This document shows, piece by piece, positions 1-7,283 of a stretch of 9,467 nucleotides of DNA. The stretch spans positions 1 through 9,467 of the forward strand of contig CAJXXO010000082.1 in assembly GCA_913062655.1 (NCBI GenBank), written 5' to 3'. Source of the DNA: an uncultured Bacteroidota bacterium (GTDB lineage Bacteria > Bacteroidota > Bacteroidia > Chitinophagales > S012-47). A program made the position numbers and the translations under genes. Numbering within the stretch: the stretch's first letter is position 1; each line of letters begins with the position of its first letter. The notes beneath the pieces are model-generated. The model was not told the origin of the DNA and ran no database searches. It was given only the letters and a program-made list of their open reading frames with translations.

Positions 1-213
1 AATGTCGACAATGCTGACGCCATTGGTCAACCCTACCAGCGCATACTCCCGGCCCTGTGCATCGGTATACCCCCATACATCATTGAGGCTAGCGGCATAA
101 TCCAGGCTATCCAATAAAGTAAGGTTTTGCCCCGCTAGCGGCCAGACACAAAAAAAGGCCAGGAGTATACCCCCCAGCCTTCGTAGTTGTTCTATGGTTA
201 TATACTTGTTCAA
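1..213 (-). CDS. choice-of-anchor B family surface protein, N-terminal fragment (runs off left edge)
   Basis: Seen: the minus strand downstream of the 950-residue gene is open from a TTG at 213-211 to the window edge, giving 71 codons. The first ~29 residues look like a signal peptide: basic start (NK, then RR at 11-12), a hydrophobic core around GILLAFFCVWPL, and a likely cleavage near LAGQ. Residues 46-71 contain VWGYTDAQGREYALVG and then GVSIVDI, which match IWGYTAPDGKEYALVG and FSVVDV of the neighbouring 950-residue protein almost position for position, so the two are paralogues. There is no ATG in this frame within the fragment or just upstream, so TTG is the most plausible start. It overlaps the neighbour's TGA by two bases (TTGA), which suggests translational coupling. 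The C-terminus is outside the window, so a T9SS tail is only expected by analogy. Function unknown; probably exported. Confidence 0.82.
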   Translation of the reverse strand, partial: MNKYITIEQLRRLGGILLAFFCVWPLAGQNLTLLDSLDYAASLNDVWGYTDAQGREYALVGLTNGVSIVDI

Positions 214-3062
214 GGCGTAAATAGTAACCGCAAGGTCTGTCTTTGGTTCGCGGAAACGACCTCCAGTAAATATACACCGCCTTGTGGTAATGCCGGTAAG
301 CGCCATTGTTGTGCACCTGCTGCCAGTACATCCTGTGCAATCAGTTGTCCCGTAACACCAAACAACCGCAGTTGCGCATCATCGGCTAAAGGCTGATCCA
401 GGAGAAGCTGGGCTTGTTGTGCAAAAGGGTTGGGTGTTATGCGCATGCCCAAGTCGCTGGGGGCCAGGGAAATACCAGTGCTTAGGGTTACTTCAACGCT
501 GTCGGTGGTGGTACAGCCATTGCCATCCGTGATTACTACCGTGTACCATCCGGGTGCCAGACCGGTGATGGTATCCTGGTTGACGCCAAAGGCGGTATTC
601 CACTGGTAAGTATAGGGTGGAGTGCCATTGTCCACCGTCACCCAGGCGGCTCCATCGCTGGTACCGGTGCTGTTCTGGCTGCCAAGGGTTACCGATGGAC
701 CATCCAATGCCTCAATGTAAGCTGTTTTCGTAACGGTATCATTACCCACTGCGTTGGTCGCTATTAATGTAACATCATAGCGGCCGGGCTGATCAAAGGT
801 GAAGACCGGCTCTTTTTGATTTGAGCTTCCTTCGTTGCTGCCCGGTACCAGCCACTTCCAGGCGGTTACCTGTCCACTGCTGATGTCAAATAGGTGGACC
901 GTAAGTGGAGCACAGTCCACCAGTGGCGTACCGTCAAAAGCGGTTTGCGGCAAAGCAGCGGCATCATACACTTCAAATTTATCAATAGCCGCCTCTACGA
1001 CATGTCCGGGTGCCTGGTCTTCTGCAATGAAGGTGATGGTCATGGCAGCAGAAGGGTTCACATACTGCTGAATATCGATGGTAAAAGCATTCCAGGAATT
1101 TTCCGGCTGCAATGGGGTACCGATCACTACGGTGGCTTGTTGCGTGCCATTGTCGAGTATGGCCACAAGTGAATCGTTGGCGGAACCACTGCCAAAAGCA
1201 CTAATGAACCAGTAGTCGAAGCGAACGGTGGGCTGTGCCATGTTACTTACATCAAAAACAGGAGACTGCAGCCAGGTCTCGCCATCGTCAATGTCATCAT
1301 CACCAATGCCCGTACCGCCATTACCGGTTACGTAGCAGTAGTCACCAATATCTGTATCGACATCTTCATCCGTTTGTATCAGGACATTAGGGTTTAGGTT
1401 GGTGCCGATGGGAATCGCTCTTTCCCAGGCTCCTGTAGCTGCGGTACTTTGTACGGTCCAGCCAAAGTCCATCACAAAATCGTCATAGTAGCCGGGCGTC
1501 AGCAGGAATGAGTAGTCTTTTCCCGGTTCAACATTGATATCCAATTCCCGGGTGCGATAGCCCCATTTCCCTATGCGTACGATGTATTCGGCTGTAAAGA
1601 CAGCGGGAAATTGAAAGTTACCGTTACCATCTGTTTGCTGGGTGAAGGTGGTATCTTCAGACACGAGCTGCACAGTCGATTGGGCTACCGGCTGATTGGT
1701 GAAGGCATCCAACACCTGGCCGGAAACGCTGAAAGTTGGCAACGGCACCAGGTCCACATCGGCTATGGAGGTCTGTCCATTATCGATTCGAATGCCGGTA
1801 AGGGTTTTGGGTTCATACCCAATCTTGTCTACAGCTACACTAATGGTAGCAGAGTCGGCAAAACCGGTCTTGTAGGCACCGACAATACTGGTGGTTTCCT
1901 GCAAGGTGTCGGGCCCTAATACATTGACACGGGCGCCTTGAAGTGGAGCACCGGTGATCGAGTCGCGAACTACCCCTTCCAATCGGGCCGCATAGACAAA
2001 CTCCGGGGAGAGTATGAACAATCCTTCTTCAATATCGGTAACCAGGTAATTGCCGGATGGTAAATAAGGATAGACCCCCCAGGCGCCATTGAAGCCATCA
2101 CCGACCAGCGGAGAGGTGTCGTAATGCCCCGTCTCCACCAAATTGTCAGGTACGGAAGCATCTACCACCTGAAGGCCATCACGATAGTAGGCAGTTACGA
2201 CAAAGTCACCATCTACAAAACTATTGTGGGGAATGACACCACTACCGGGGCTGCTGCGTATTTCGTCCAGATACTGAATATTGCTGAGGTCACTTACATC
2301 ATAGGCCGCTACCGGTGCATCCGAACGTTCATCTGTGGTAAACAAGGTGGTGCCGTCATCACTCAGCCACAGGTTGTGCGTAAAGGTGAAAGGTGTCTCC
2401 TGGGTGGCCATGATTTTTGAGGCAGGTACCGTGGCCGGTGACTTGTCGGAGATGTCAACGGCAGCAAACCATCCCCGGTAGATCTCAGCGGTCCACATGG
2501 TATCCCCGCGTACATAGATATCGTGGATGTAGGCATGGTCATACACCGTCTCAAGAATAGGCTGACCGGGTGTGGTAAAAAGGTCTACAATAATAGCGCC
2601 TCCACGACCATAGTTGGCCCCGACAATGTATCCATACCCCTTCTCATCAATGAAGATGTTGTGGGCACTCTGGAATTGTACGTTGCCACTACCTGTCCAG
2701 TAGGTTACCGGCATGGAGTCGGGGAGGTGGTTGAGGTTAGCGACCAGCAAACCGCCACCATTCTGATTTTCGTTGGTAACATAGGCGTAGCCATCCCACA
2801 CTTTTACATCACGCCAGATGGTAGGCGGACCCGGCTCGAAAAACAGCTCAGTGGGTTGACTCGGATTGCTGACATCTACAACGGAAAACCCATCATAGAC
2901 GCCAACCAGCGCATACTCTTTACCATCCGGTGCCGTATATCCCCAAATGTCACTTAGATCTTCCTGGTAGGTGAGTTGACCCAGGCGCTGAACATTTGTA
3001 GCGCTTTGCGCTTGCAGGGCGAGTCCAGCGAGTAACGCCCATCCCAATATCCAATACTTCAT
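210..3062 (-). CDS. Large exported mosaic protein: choice-of-anchor B / LVIVD-like repeats, Ig-like, PKD, SprB-type and T9SS sorting domains
   Basis: 950 residues from ATG. Residues 1-20 are a signal peptide ending in LQAQSA. Residues ~22-354 match the choice-of-anchor B family, with LVIVD-like repeats such as FSVVDVSNPSQP (59-70) and GLQVVDASVP (296-305), probably a beta-propeller. Residues ~359-440 and ~443-522 look like two carboxypeptidase-regulatory-like (Ig-like) domains. Residues ~525-700 resemble a choice-of-anchor J/MAM-like jelly roll with an acidic stretch (GIGDDDIDDGE, 585-595). Residues ~704-785 are PKD-like (FTFDQPGRYDVTL). Residues ~788-860 resemble an SprB repeat (NGTPPYTYQW, then DGNGC). 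Residues ~866-950 are a T9SS type A tail (MRITPNPF at 873-880, GVYLLEV at 929-935). The family is exported through the Sec system and then T9SS to the cell surface or medium; no catalytic motif is visible. Role unknown; adhesion or ligand binding is inference. It sits 167 bp after the preceding lipoprotein gene and is followed by a coupled paralogue. Confidence 0.95.
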   Translation of the reverse strand: MKYWILGWALLAGLALQAQSATNVQRLGQLTYQEDLSDIWGYTAPDGKEYALVGVYDGFSVVDVSNPSQPTELFFEPGPPTIWRDVKVWDGYAYVTNENQNGGGLLVANLNHLPDSMPVTYWTGSGNVQFQSAHNIFIDEKGYGYIVGANYGRGGAIIVDLFTTPGQPILETVYDHAYIHDIYVRGDTMWTAEIYRGWFAAVDISDKSPATVPASKIMATQETPFTFTHNLWLSDDGTTLFTTDERSDAPVAAYDVSDLSNIQYLDEIRSSPGSGVIPHNSFVDGDFVVTAYYRDGLQVVDASVPDNLVETGHYDTSPLVGDGFNGAWGVYPYLPSGNYLVTDIEEGLFILSPEFVYAARLEGVVRDSITGAPLQGARVNVLGPDTLQETTSIVGAYKTGFADSATISVAVDKIGYEPKTLTGIRIDNGQTSIADVDLVPLPTFSVSGQVLDAFTNQPVAQSTVQLVSEDTTFTQQTDGNGNFQFPAVFTAEYIVRIGKWGYRTRELDINVEPGKDYSFLLTPGYYDDFVMDFGWTVQSTAATGAWERAIPIGTNLNPNVLIQTDEDVDTDIGDYCYVTGNGGTGIGDDDIDDGETWLQSPVFDVSNMAQPTVRFDYWFISAFGSGSANDSLVAILDNGTQQATVVIGTPLQPENSWNAFTIDIQQYVNPSAAMTITFIAEDQAPGHVVEAAIDKFEVYDAAALPQTAFDGTPLVDCAPLTVHLFDISSGQVTAWKWLVPGSNEGSSNQKEPVFTFDQPGRYDVTLIATNAVGNDTVTKTAYIEALDGPSVTLGSQNSTGTSDGAAWVTVDNGTPPYTYQWNTAFGVNQDTITGLAPGWYTVVITDGNGCTTTDSVEVTLSTGISLAPSDLGMRITPNPFAQQAQLLLDQPLADDAQLRLFGVTGQLIAQDVLAAGAQQWRLPALPQGGVYLLEVVSANQRQTLRLLFTP

Positions 3063-3229
3063 ATTCCGTTTTAATTGCGATACAATGCTAATGATTTACG
3101 CACTTGCACCGGTAATGTTCATGTCATAAAAGACAAACGCAGAACCCAGAACCCAGAACATTGAACCCAGAACATTGAACTCTGAACCCTGAACCCTGAA
3201 CCCTGAACCCAGAACATTCTCCACCCCCC
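3063..3229. other. Intergenic region holding a heptamer array
   Basis: This 167-bp gap lies between the stop of the binding-protein lipoprotein gene and the ATG of the 950-residue gene. Nearly half of it (3141-3217) is a 7-bp tandem repeat. The remaining ~78 bp next to the ATG must carry the promoter of the 950-residue gene unless that gene is read through from upstream. The closest minus-7-like string on the minus strand is TAGCATTG (3090-3083), one base off TAnnTTTG, with no TTG at the expected distance, so I do not call it as a promoter. ATGTTCA at 3115-3121 is an inverted copy of the repeat unit. Confidence 0.7.
3141..3217. repeat. Heptanucleotide tandem repeat, 11 units in perfect 7-bp register (consensus WGAACCC)
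   Basis: The 77 bases divide exactly into eleven 7-mers. TGAACCC occurs five times (starting 3162, 3183, 3190, 3197, 3204), AGAACCC twice (3141, 3148), AGAACAT three times (3155, 3169, 3211) and TGAACTC once (3176). All units keep GAAC at positions 2-5; variation is confined to position 1 (A/T) and positions 6-7 (CC, AT or TC). No insertion or deletion breaks the register. The array is non-coding, immediately downstream of one minus-strand gene and upstream of another. It resembles the short tandemly repeated heptamers described in filamentous cyanobacteria in size only. Function unknown. Confidence 0.95.
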
Positions 3230-4528
3230 TCACTCTACCCGCTCGATACGCCAATCTTTGTAGCGGAAGATATGCACTTTTCCATTTACAAACATTTCAA
3301 TCTCATCCGGGCCGGGGCGGTCCTGCTGTTGCGTTTGGCCTATGTACTGTATGCCGTGGCTGATGCGTTGCTGTACGGCTGGATCAAACAGATTAGGGGG
3401 GAGTTGTTCCTGCACGAGCAGCATCACGTGGGTATAGAGCAATTCGTATCCTCGAAGCGTATTTTCGCTTGGTCGGTATCCATATTGTGCTCGATAAGTG
3501 GAATCCACATGCTTGTAGAATACACTTCCGGTGTCCATTACTATTCCTTCCGTAAAGTGATAATCCAGGTCATTCAGGTAATCCAGTCGTAAGGACTCAT
3601 AATTGTCTAACCAAGTTGGCATGCCCATCAAATGAATCGGATATCGTTTTACCTGATTCCCCAGCAAGCGTAAGGTATTGTTTATAAAGACTTCATTGAA
3701 GGAGGTGACCACCACCCAATTGGGGGCATCTTTTGATAAGTAAGTAGAATCATAAACGCCATTGGCTTTTGCTTCCAATAAAACACCCGGAGGTAATTCA
3801 GTAAATGGGCTATATTCTTCAAGATGACCTAACAAGTTGCGAGCATGGTGCCGATCAGCGTCACTTGCGCTATGAATAATCAATATTTGATCGGTAGAGT
3901 CTTGTTTTGCCAGGAAGCCGGCCATGGCCCGATGGTGCGCCCACAGCGTTGGCGTAAAGTGCAGATACCTGTTGTAGGTTGTATCCATGCAAGAGTAGCA
4001 GACATACGGTGCTACGATCCAAATGTTCTCATTGCGGGCAGTACGAGCCACCCTTCTAAAATTGTCCGGAAACAAGGGGCCGAGAATCATATCTACATTG
4101 GCCATCTCTTGCAAAGCAACCAAAAACTCAATCTCAGACATTTTATTCTTAGTGTCGTATACGTGCAGGGTCAGGTCAATACCAAGAGTGTCTAAATCTT
4201 GTAAAGCCAAAAGCATGCCCTCATACATTTCTACGGCTATTCTTGGTCGATAGGCAATGCTTCTGCGCTCAAAATCAAAGGAATCAATAAATTTTTCATC
4301 TATAGAAAAGGGGAGCAGTACTGCTATTTCGAAAGACGGTTGCCTGTCGATCACCGGTACATCGGTGGTGTCAATAAGGGTATCGACCACCGCCACGTCA
4401 GGCGTATCGATTGGTTCGTCCGGTTGGTCGGCTATCGGTTCATCTGCCGCAGGCTTGAACAGAAAACAACCCTGCACTACTACGAGGAGGGTAAACAAAA
4501 GATAGTATGTCAGCTTATTCCCACTCAA
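3230..4528 (-). CDS. Lipoprotein with a type 1 periplasmic-binding-protein fold (ABC substrate-binding-like)
   Basis: Starting at TTG 4528 the product has 432 residues. Residues 1-20 form a lipoprotein signal (SGNKLTYY, then LLFTLLVVV) with lipobox VQGC and lipidated Cys21. A flexible linker rich in Asp and Pro spans ~22-64. The rest resembles type 1 periplasmic binding proteins of the branched-chain amino acid/LpoA-like class: the first strand FEIAVLLPF (66-74), the helix YEGMLLALQDL after it, ILGPLFPDN (148-156), and later VVVTSFNEVF and IHLMGMPTW. A Cys pair (177, 180; CYSC) lies between the lobes. No ABC permease or ATPase is nearby, so transport is unproven; a sensor or envelope role is equally possible. 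Start choice: no in-frame ATG exists near the 5' end. A GTG at 4567 would overlap guaA by 53 bp and add 13 residues before the signal peptide; TTG 4528 overlaps by 14 bp and gives a normal-length signal. The overlap implies co-transcription with guaA. Confidence 0.88.
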   Translation of the reverse strand: MSGNKLTYYLLFTLLVVVQGCFLFKPAADEPIADQPDEPIDTPDVAVVDTLIDTTDVPVIDRQPSFEIAVLLPFSIDEKFIDSFDFERRSIAYRPRIAVEMYEGMLLALQDLDTLGIDLTLHVYDTKNKMSEIEFLVALQEMANVDMILGPLFPDNFRRVARTARNENIWIVAPYVCYSCMDTTYNRYLHFTPTLWAHHRAMAGFLAKQDSTDQILIIHSASDADRHHARNLLGHLEEYSPFTELPPGVLLEAKANGVYDSTYLSKDAPNWVVVTSFNEVFINNTLRLLGNQVKRYPIHLMGMPTWLDNYESLRLDYLNDLDYHFTEGIVMDTGSVFYKHVDSTYRAQYGYRPSENTLRGYELLYTHVMLLVQEQLPPNLFDPAVQQRISHGIQYIGQTQQQDRPGPDEIEMFVNGKVHIFRYKDWRIERVE

Positions 4529-6050
4529 TGGTTGACGGGGGTTTAGTACTAATATCGTAAACAACACGGTTAATGCCTTTCACCTCATTGATGATTTTTG
4601 TACTGATCTCAGCAAAGAAATCATACGGCAATTTACACCAATCGGCTGTCATGCCATCTAATGAGGTAACAGCACGCAGGGCCGCCACATTTTCATAGGT
4701 CCGTTCATCACCCATCACGCCTACCGAATGAATAGGCAACAAGATTGTGGCTGCCTGCCACACCTCATCGTACAGGCCGTGGGATTTCAAACCGTTGATA
4801 AAGATAGCGTCCGCCTCCTGCAATACCCGCACTTTTTCAGGTGTGATCTCACCCAGGATGCGAATACCCAAGCCCGGTCCGGGGAAGGGGTGGCGACCCA
4901 AAATAGTATGGGGTATCTCCAATTCTCGACCTACCCTGCGCACCTCATCCTTGAAGAGCGCCCGAAGTGGCTCTACCACGTGTAGACCCATTTTTTCGGG
5001 CAGGCCGCCCACATTATGGTGCGATTTTATGGTAACAGAAGGACCATGCACCGACACCGATTCGATCACATCAGGGTAGATGGTGCCTTGCCCCAGCCAG
5101 CTAACACCGGAGATAGCGTGAGCTTCCCTGTCGAAAACTTCAATGAAGGTGCGGCCAATAGCTTTGCGTTTCAGCTCCGGGTCGCTGATGCCATGAAGGG
5201 CTTCGTAAAAATCAAGCTTGGCATCCACGCCTTTCACATTCAGGCCCATGCTTTTGTAGGAATCGAGTACCTCTTCGAACTCATTTTTCCGCAACAACCC
5301 GTTGTCAACAAAAATGCAATACAAGTTGTCGCCAATCGCCCGGTGGATCAGCTCAGCAGCTACCGTTGAATCCACGCCACCACTTAGGCCCATCACCACT
5401 TTGTCCGTACCCAGTTGTTTTCCCAGGGCTTCCACCGTCTCTTCCACGAAGGAGGCCGGTGTCCAGTCGCCTTTGCAGCCACAAATGTTGATCACGAAGT
5501 TGTGCAGCAACTGCTTGCCGTGTTCGGAGTGGGTTACCTCGGGATGAAACTGGATGCCAAAGGTCGGGTGGGGAGCATCGGCCTTGCGATAGGCCGCTAC
5601 CTCTACATCTCTCGTACTGCCAATGATTTCATACCCCTCCGGTAAGGAAAAGATCGTATCCGCATGGCTCATCCAGACCTGTGTATCGGCTGGGATATCG
5701 GCAAAGAGGTCGCTGTGATCATGAATTGTGTGCAATCGCGCCCGGCCGTATTCCCGTTTTTGAGACGACTCCACCGAGCCGCCCTGGTGTTGGGCCATGT
5801 ATTGGGCACCATAACAGATGCCAAGCACCGGCATTTTATCCATAAAATCGGATAATTCCACTTGCGGTGCCTTTTCATCGCGCACGGAAAAGGGACTGCC
5901 CGCCAAAATCACTCCCTTGATACCGGTGGTGTCTTCCGGAAATTGATTAAAAGGAACGATCTCCGAAAACACATTCAGTTCGCGCACCCTGCGGGCGATC
6001 AACTGCGTGTATTGCGAGCCAAAATCGAGTATCAGTATCTTCTCATGCAT
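4515..6050 (-). CDS. guaA: GMP synthase (glutamine-hydrolysing)
   Basis: Converts XMP to GMP using ATP and glutamine, the last step of guanine nucleotide synthesis, in the cytoplasm. 511 residues from ATG 6050, the normal length for the family (E. coli 525). The class I glutamine amidotransferase domain spans ~1-190: LDFGSQYTQLIARRVRE (9-25), nucleophile Cys79 in GICYGAQ, and His169/Glu171 in FGIQFHPEVTHS. The ATP-pyrophosphatase domain carries the P-loop SGGVDS (223-228), FVDNGLLRKNE (247-257), and SWLGQGTIYPDVIES (317-331). The dimerisation domain follows with GRHPFPGPGLGIR (385-397) and the terminal KPPSTIEWE. All key residues are present. The oxyanion strand reads AGSP (50-53) rather than the common GGP. 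An in-frame TTG at 6071 would add seven residues, but ATG 6050 begins the conserved N-terminus and lies just behind a good promoter. The 3' end overlaps the next lipoprotein gene. Confidence 0.98.
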   Translation of the reverse strand: MHEKILILDFGSQYTQLIARRVRELNVFSEIVPFNQFPEDTTGIKGVILAGSPFSVRDEKAPQVELSDFMDKMPVLGICYGAQYMAQHQGGSVESSQKREYGRARLHTIHDHSDLFADIPADTQVWMSHADTIFSLPEGYEIIGSTRDVEVAAYRKADAPHPTFGIQFHPEVTHSEHGKQLLHNFVINICGCKGDWTPASFVEETVEALGKQLGTDKVVMGLSGGVDSTVAAELIHRAIGDNLYCIFVDNGLLRKNEFEEVLDSYKSMGLNVKGVDAKLDFYEALHGISDPELKRKAIGRTFIEVFDREAHAISGVSWLGQGTIYPDVIESVSVHGPSVTIKSHHNVGGLPEKMGLHVVEPLRALFKDEVRRVGRELEIPHTILGRHPFPGPGLGIRILGEITPEKVRVLQEADAIFINGLKSHGLYDEVWQAATILLPIHSVGVMGDERTYENVAALRAVTSLDGMTADWCKLPYDFFAEISTKIINEVKGINRVVYDISTKPPSTIEWE

Positions 6051-6056
6051 GGTGGG

Positions 6057-6118
6057 GCAAAAGTAGCGCAAAAGATAGGATACAATGGCGCAAAAGAATA
6101 CACACTGCTGTACAATGG
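6057..6118 (-). repeat. Phased direct repeats upstream of guaA (TTTTGC three times, CCATTGTA twice)
   Basis: On the plus strand gcaaaa starts at 6057, 6068 and 6090, so spacings are 11 and 22 bp, whole helical turns. The two distal copies extend to a 10-bp match, TCTTTTGCGC on the minus strand (6075-6066 and 6097-6088). A second element, CCATTGTA, occurs at 6088-6081 and 6118-6111, 30 bp apart. The proximal TTTTGC copy is part of the guaA minus-7 box. The layout could mean a regulator binding on one face of the helix, phased A-tracts, or an ancestral duplication; which is unknown. Confidence 0.6.
6058..6085 (-). promoter_or_regulatory. Bacteroidota-type promoter of guaA (TTG, 17 bp, TACTTTTG)
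   Basis: On the minus strand TTG (6085-6083) is followed after 17 bp by TACTTTTG (6065-6058) and then C, matching the Bacteroidota minus-33 TTG / minus-7 TAnnTTTG(C) pattern. The box ends 7 nt before the guaA ATG (6050), so transcription would begin within a few bases of the start codon. This is the only site in the window with both elements at normal spacing. Transcription start is inferred from family rules. Confidence 0.65.
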
Positions 6119-6125
6119 GGCAGCC

Positions 6126-7217
6126 TTATATCTTCAATAAGGTAGTTCGGTAGGTTTTTGCATCAATCCGGTACAGCAACTGGTAAAGACCGGTCGGTAA
6201 GTGCCCTAAACCGGTAAGAGGTACCGTTTGCGAGGCGGGCAGCATAATACGAGACCATACCAGCTTTCCCATTCCATCATACAATTGAAGAGCTACTTCT
6301 TTGGTAAGTGGCGCAGAGAAGGTGAGGTTCGCTATGGCCTGCACCGGATTGGGCGAAATTCGGAGTGTTGGGGTTGACGTGGAAGCGCGTCCACTCGGTG
6401 CCTGTTGCTGGTACACCCGCACGTAATCCACCTCCATGGCACTTTGAGTAAAGTTGGTATCGATAGTCGGCAGTATCGCGACATTCATTAATATATATTG
6501 CGGGTCATCAAAGGGCCAGTTGTCGGCATCCTTTACTGTCGGAGCGTAGGTGTAATGTACCTGTCCATCTACGCTGAAGATAATAGAGTCGGGTGTCCAC
6601 TCCATCTCGTACACATGAAAGGTGTCCGATACACCGGTGATAAACCGGCCGCCTACATTGACCGTACCGCCAAAGCTGGAAGGCGTATGGATAGCGCTGC
6701 TCACATAATCCTGGTTGTGCCCCCAATGCTCCATAATGTCGATCTCGCCACACTGTGGCCAGGGCGTGGTGCCGTAGCCTTTGGTTTGCCAGTACGCACC
6801 CGGCTCACTGATATTTTGCCCCAGCATCCAGATCGCTGGCCAGGTTCCTACACCGGTTGGCAGTTTAGCTCGTACCTCCACTTTACCGTAGGTGAAGGTA
6901 AACTTACTATTCAACCGTGCAGAGGTATGCTCTTTCGTCACCCCCTGATCCGTGTACGTCTCTGCAATAGCCGTCAGATGCAGGACACCATTCTTTACTT
7001 CGGTATTCTCGATCCGGTCGGTATAGTGTTGGATCTCGCCATTGTACCAACTGCCGGGGATAGGCAATTTTGTCTGGTGAAACCACTTGCTCGTGTCCAG
7101 GTTGCCGGTGTAGTCAAATTCATCGGCCCAGACCAGTTGGTAGGGTTGGGCAGAAATGGGCAACAGGCTGGTACAAAGAAGCGTAAGGAATAATAGGCGC
7201 ATCAGGTAGTATTGCAT
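6126..7217 (-). CDS. Secreted GH16 beta-glucanase (laminarinase-like) with T9SS sorting domain
   Basis: 363 residues. A signal peptide spans 1-23 (LLFLTLLCTSLLPISAQ); ATG 7202 (Met6) is an equally good start that gives the more typical signal MRLLFLTLL. The GH16 domain spans ~25-270: LVWADEFDY (28-36), WYNGEIQHYT (57-66), GKVEVRAKLPTGVGTWPAIWML (split as GKVEVRAKLP 111-120 and TGVGTWPAIWML 121-132), catalytic motif EIDIME (158-163) with Glu158 as nucleophile, Asp160 and Glu163 as acid/base, and the closing strand MEVDYVRVYQ (261-270). EIDIME with the extra Met is usual in beta-1,3-glucanases, so laminarin-type glucan is the likely substrate (inference). Residues ~284-363 are a T9SS type A tail (LRISPNP, then LPTGLYQLLY), so the enzyme is sent to the surface or medium. 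It is divergent from a lipoprotein gene 66 bp away. No SusC/SusD pair is visible. Confidence 0.95.
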   Translation of the reverse strand: MQYYLMRLLFLTLLCTSLLPISAQPYQLVWADEFDYTGNLDTSKWFHQTKLPIPGSWYNGEIQHYTDRIENTEVKNGVLHLTAIAETYTDQGVTKEHTSARLNSKFTFTYGKVEVRAKLPTGVGTWPAIWMLGQNISEPGAYWQTKGYGTTPWPQCGEIDIMEHWGHNQDYVSSAIHTPSSFGGTVNVGGRFITGVSDTFHVYEMEWTPDSIIFSVDGQVHYTYAPTVKDADNWPFDDPQYILMNVAILPTIDTNFTQSAMEVDYVRVYQQQAPSGRASTSTPTLRISPNPVQAIANLTFSAPLTKEVALQLYDGMGKLVWSRIMLPASQTVPLTGLGHLPTGLYQLLYRIDAKTYRTTLLKI

Positions 7218-7223
7218 TCAAGG

Positions 7224-7231
7224 TAAAAATA
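7224..7231 (-). promoter_or_regulatory. Weak minus-7-like box before the GH16 gene
   Basis: Minus-strand TATTTTTA ends 6 nt before ATG 7217 and differs from TAnnTTTG only in the last base. No TTG lies at the expected upstream distance. It is listed because its position relative to the start matches the boxes of three other genes here. Confidence 0.25.
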
Positions 7232-7271
7232 AGGCATAATCCTTTTCCCTTCCAGCCTTGGCCGGATAACG

Positions 7272-7279
7272 TATATTTG
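7272..7279 (+). promoter_or_regulatory. Minus-7 box (TATATTTG) of the toroid-domain lipoprotein gene
   Basis: TATATTTG is an exact TAnnTTTG match and ends 4 nt before ATG 7284. If used, transcription would start at or next to the A of the ATG. No minus-33 TTG is found 17-23 bp upstream, so this rests on the minus-7 element and its position alone. Confidence 0.45.
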
Positions 7280-7283
7280 GCGC

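Noticed and set aside
1..213. The left-edge fragment as a decayed duplicate (pseudogene)
   Set aside because: The frame is uninterrupted for 71 codons with a good signal peptide and substitutions that keep the motif; nothing here indicates decay.
107..340. 77-codon minus-strand frame crossing the end of the 950-residue gene and the start of its paralogue
   Set aside because: It overlaps both genes in another frame; the paralogue frame has a signal peptide and clear homology, this one does not.
2523..2957. 144-codon plus-strand frame inside the 950-residue gene
   Set aside because: Antisense to the conserved choice-of-anchor B domain, with no domain features of its own.
3083..3090. TAGCATTG on the minus strand as the promoter of the 950-residue gene
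   Set aside because: One mismatch in the box, no TTG at the right distance, and a different spacing to the ATG from the other genes; too weak to call.
3141..3217. Heptamer array as a CRISPR array or telomere-like sequence
   Set aside because: Units are 7 bp with no spacers, so it is not CRISPR; resemblance to plant-type telomere repeats is superficial and the array is short, imperfect and internal.
6498..7193. 231-codon open frame on the plus strand opposite the GH16 gene
   Set aside because: The opposite strand encodes a full GH16 domain with intact catalytic motif; the antisense translation has no recognisable domain and reads as a shadow frame.
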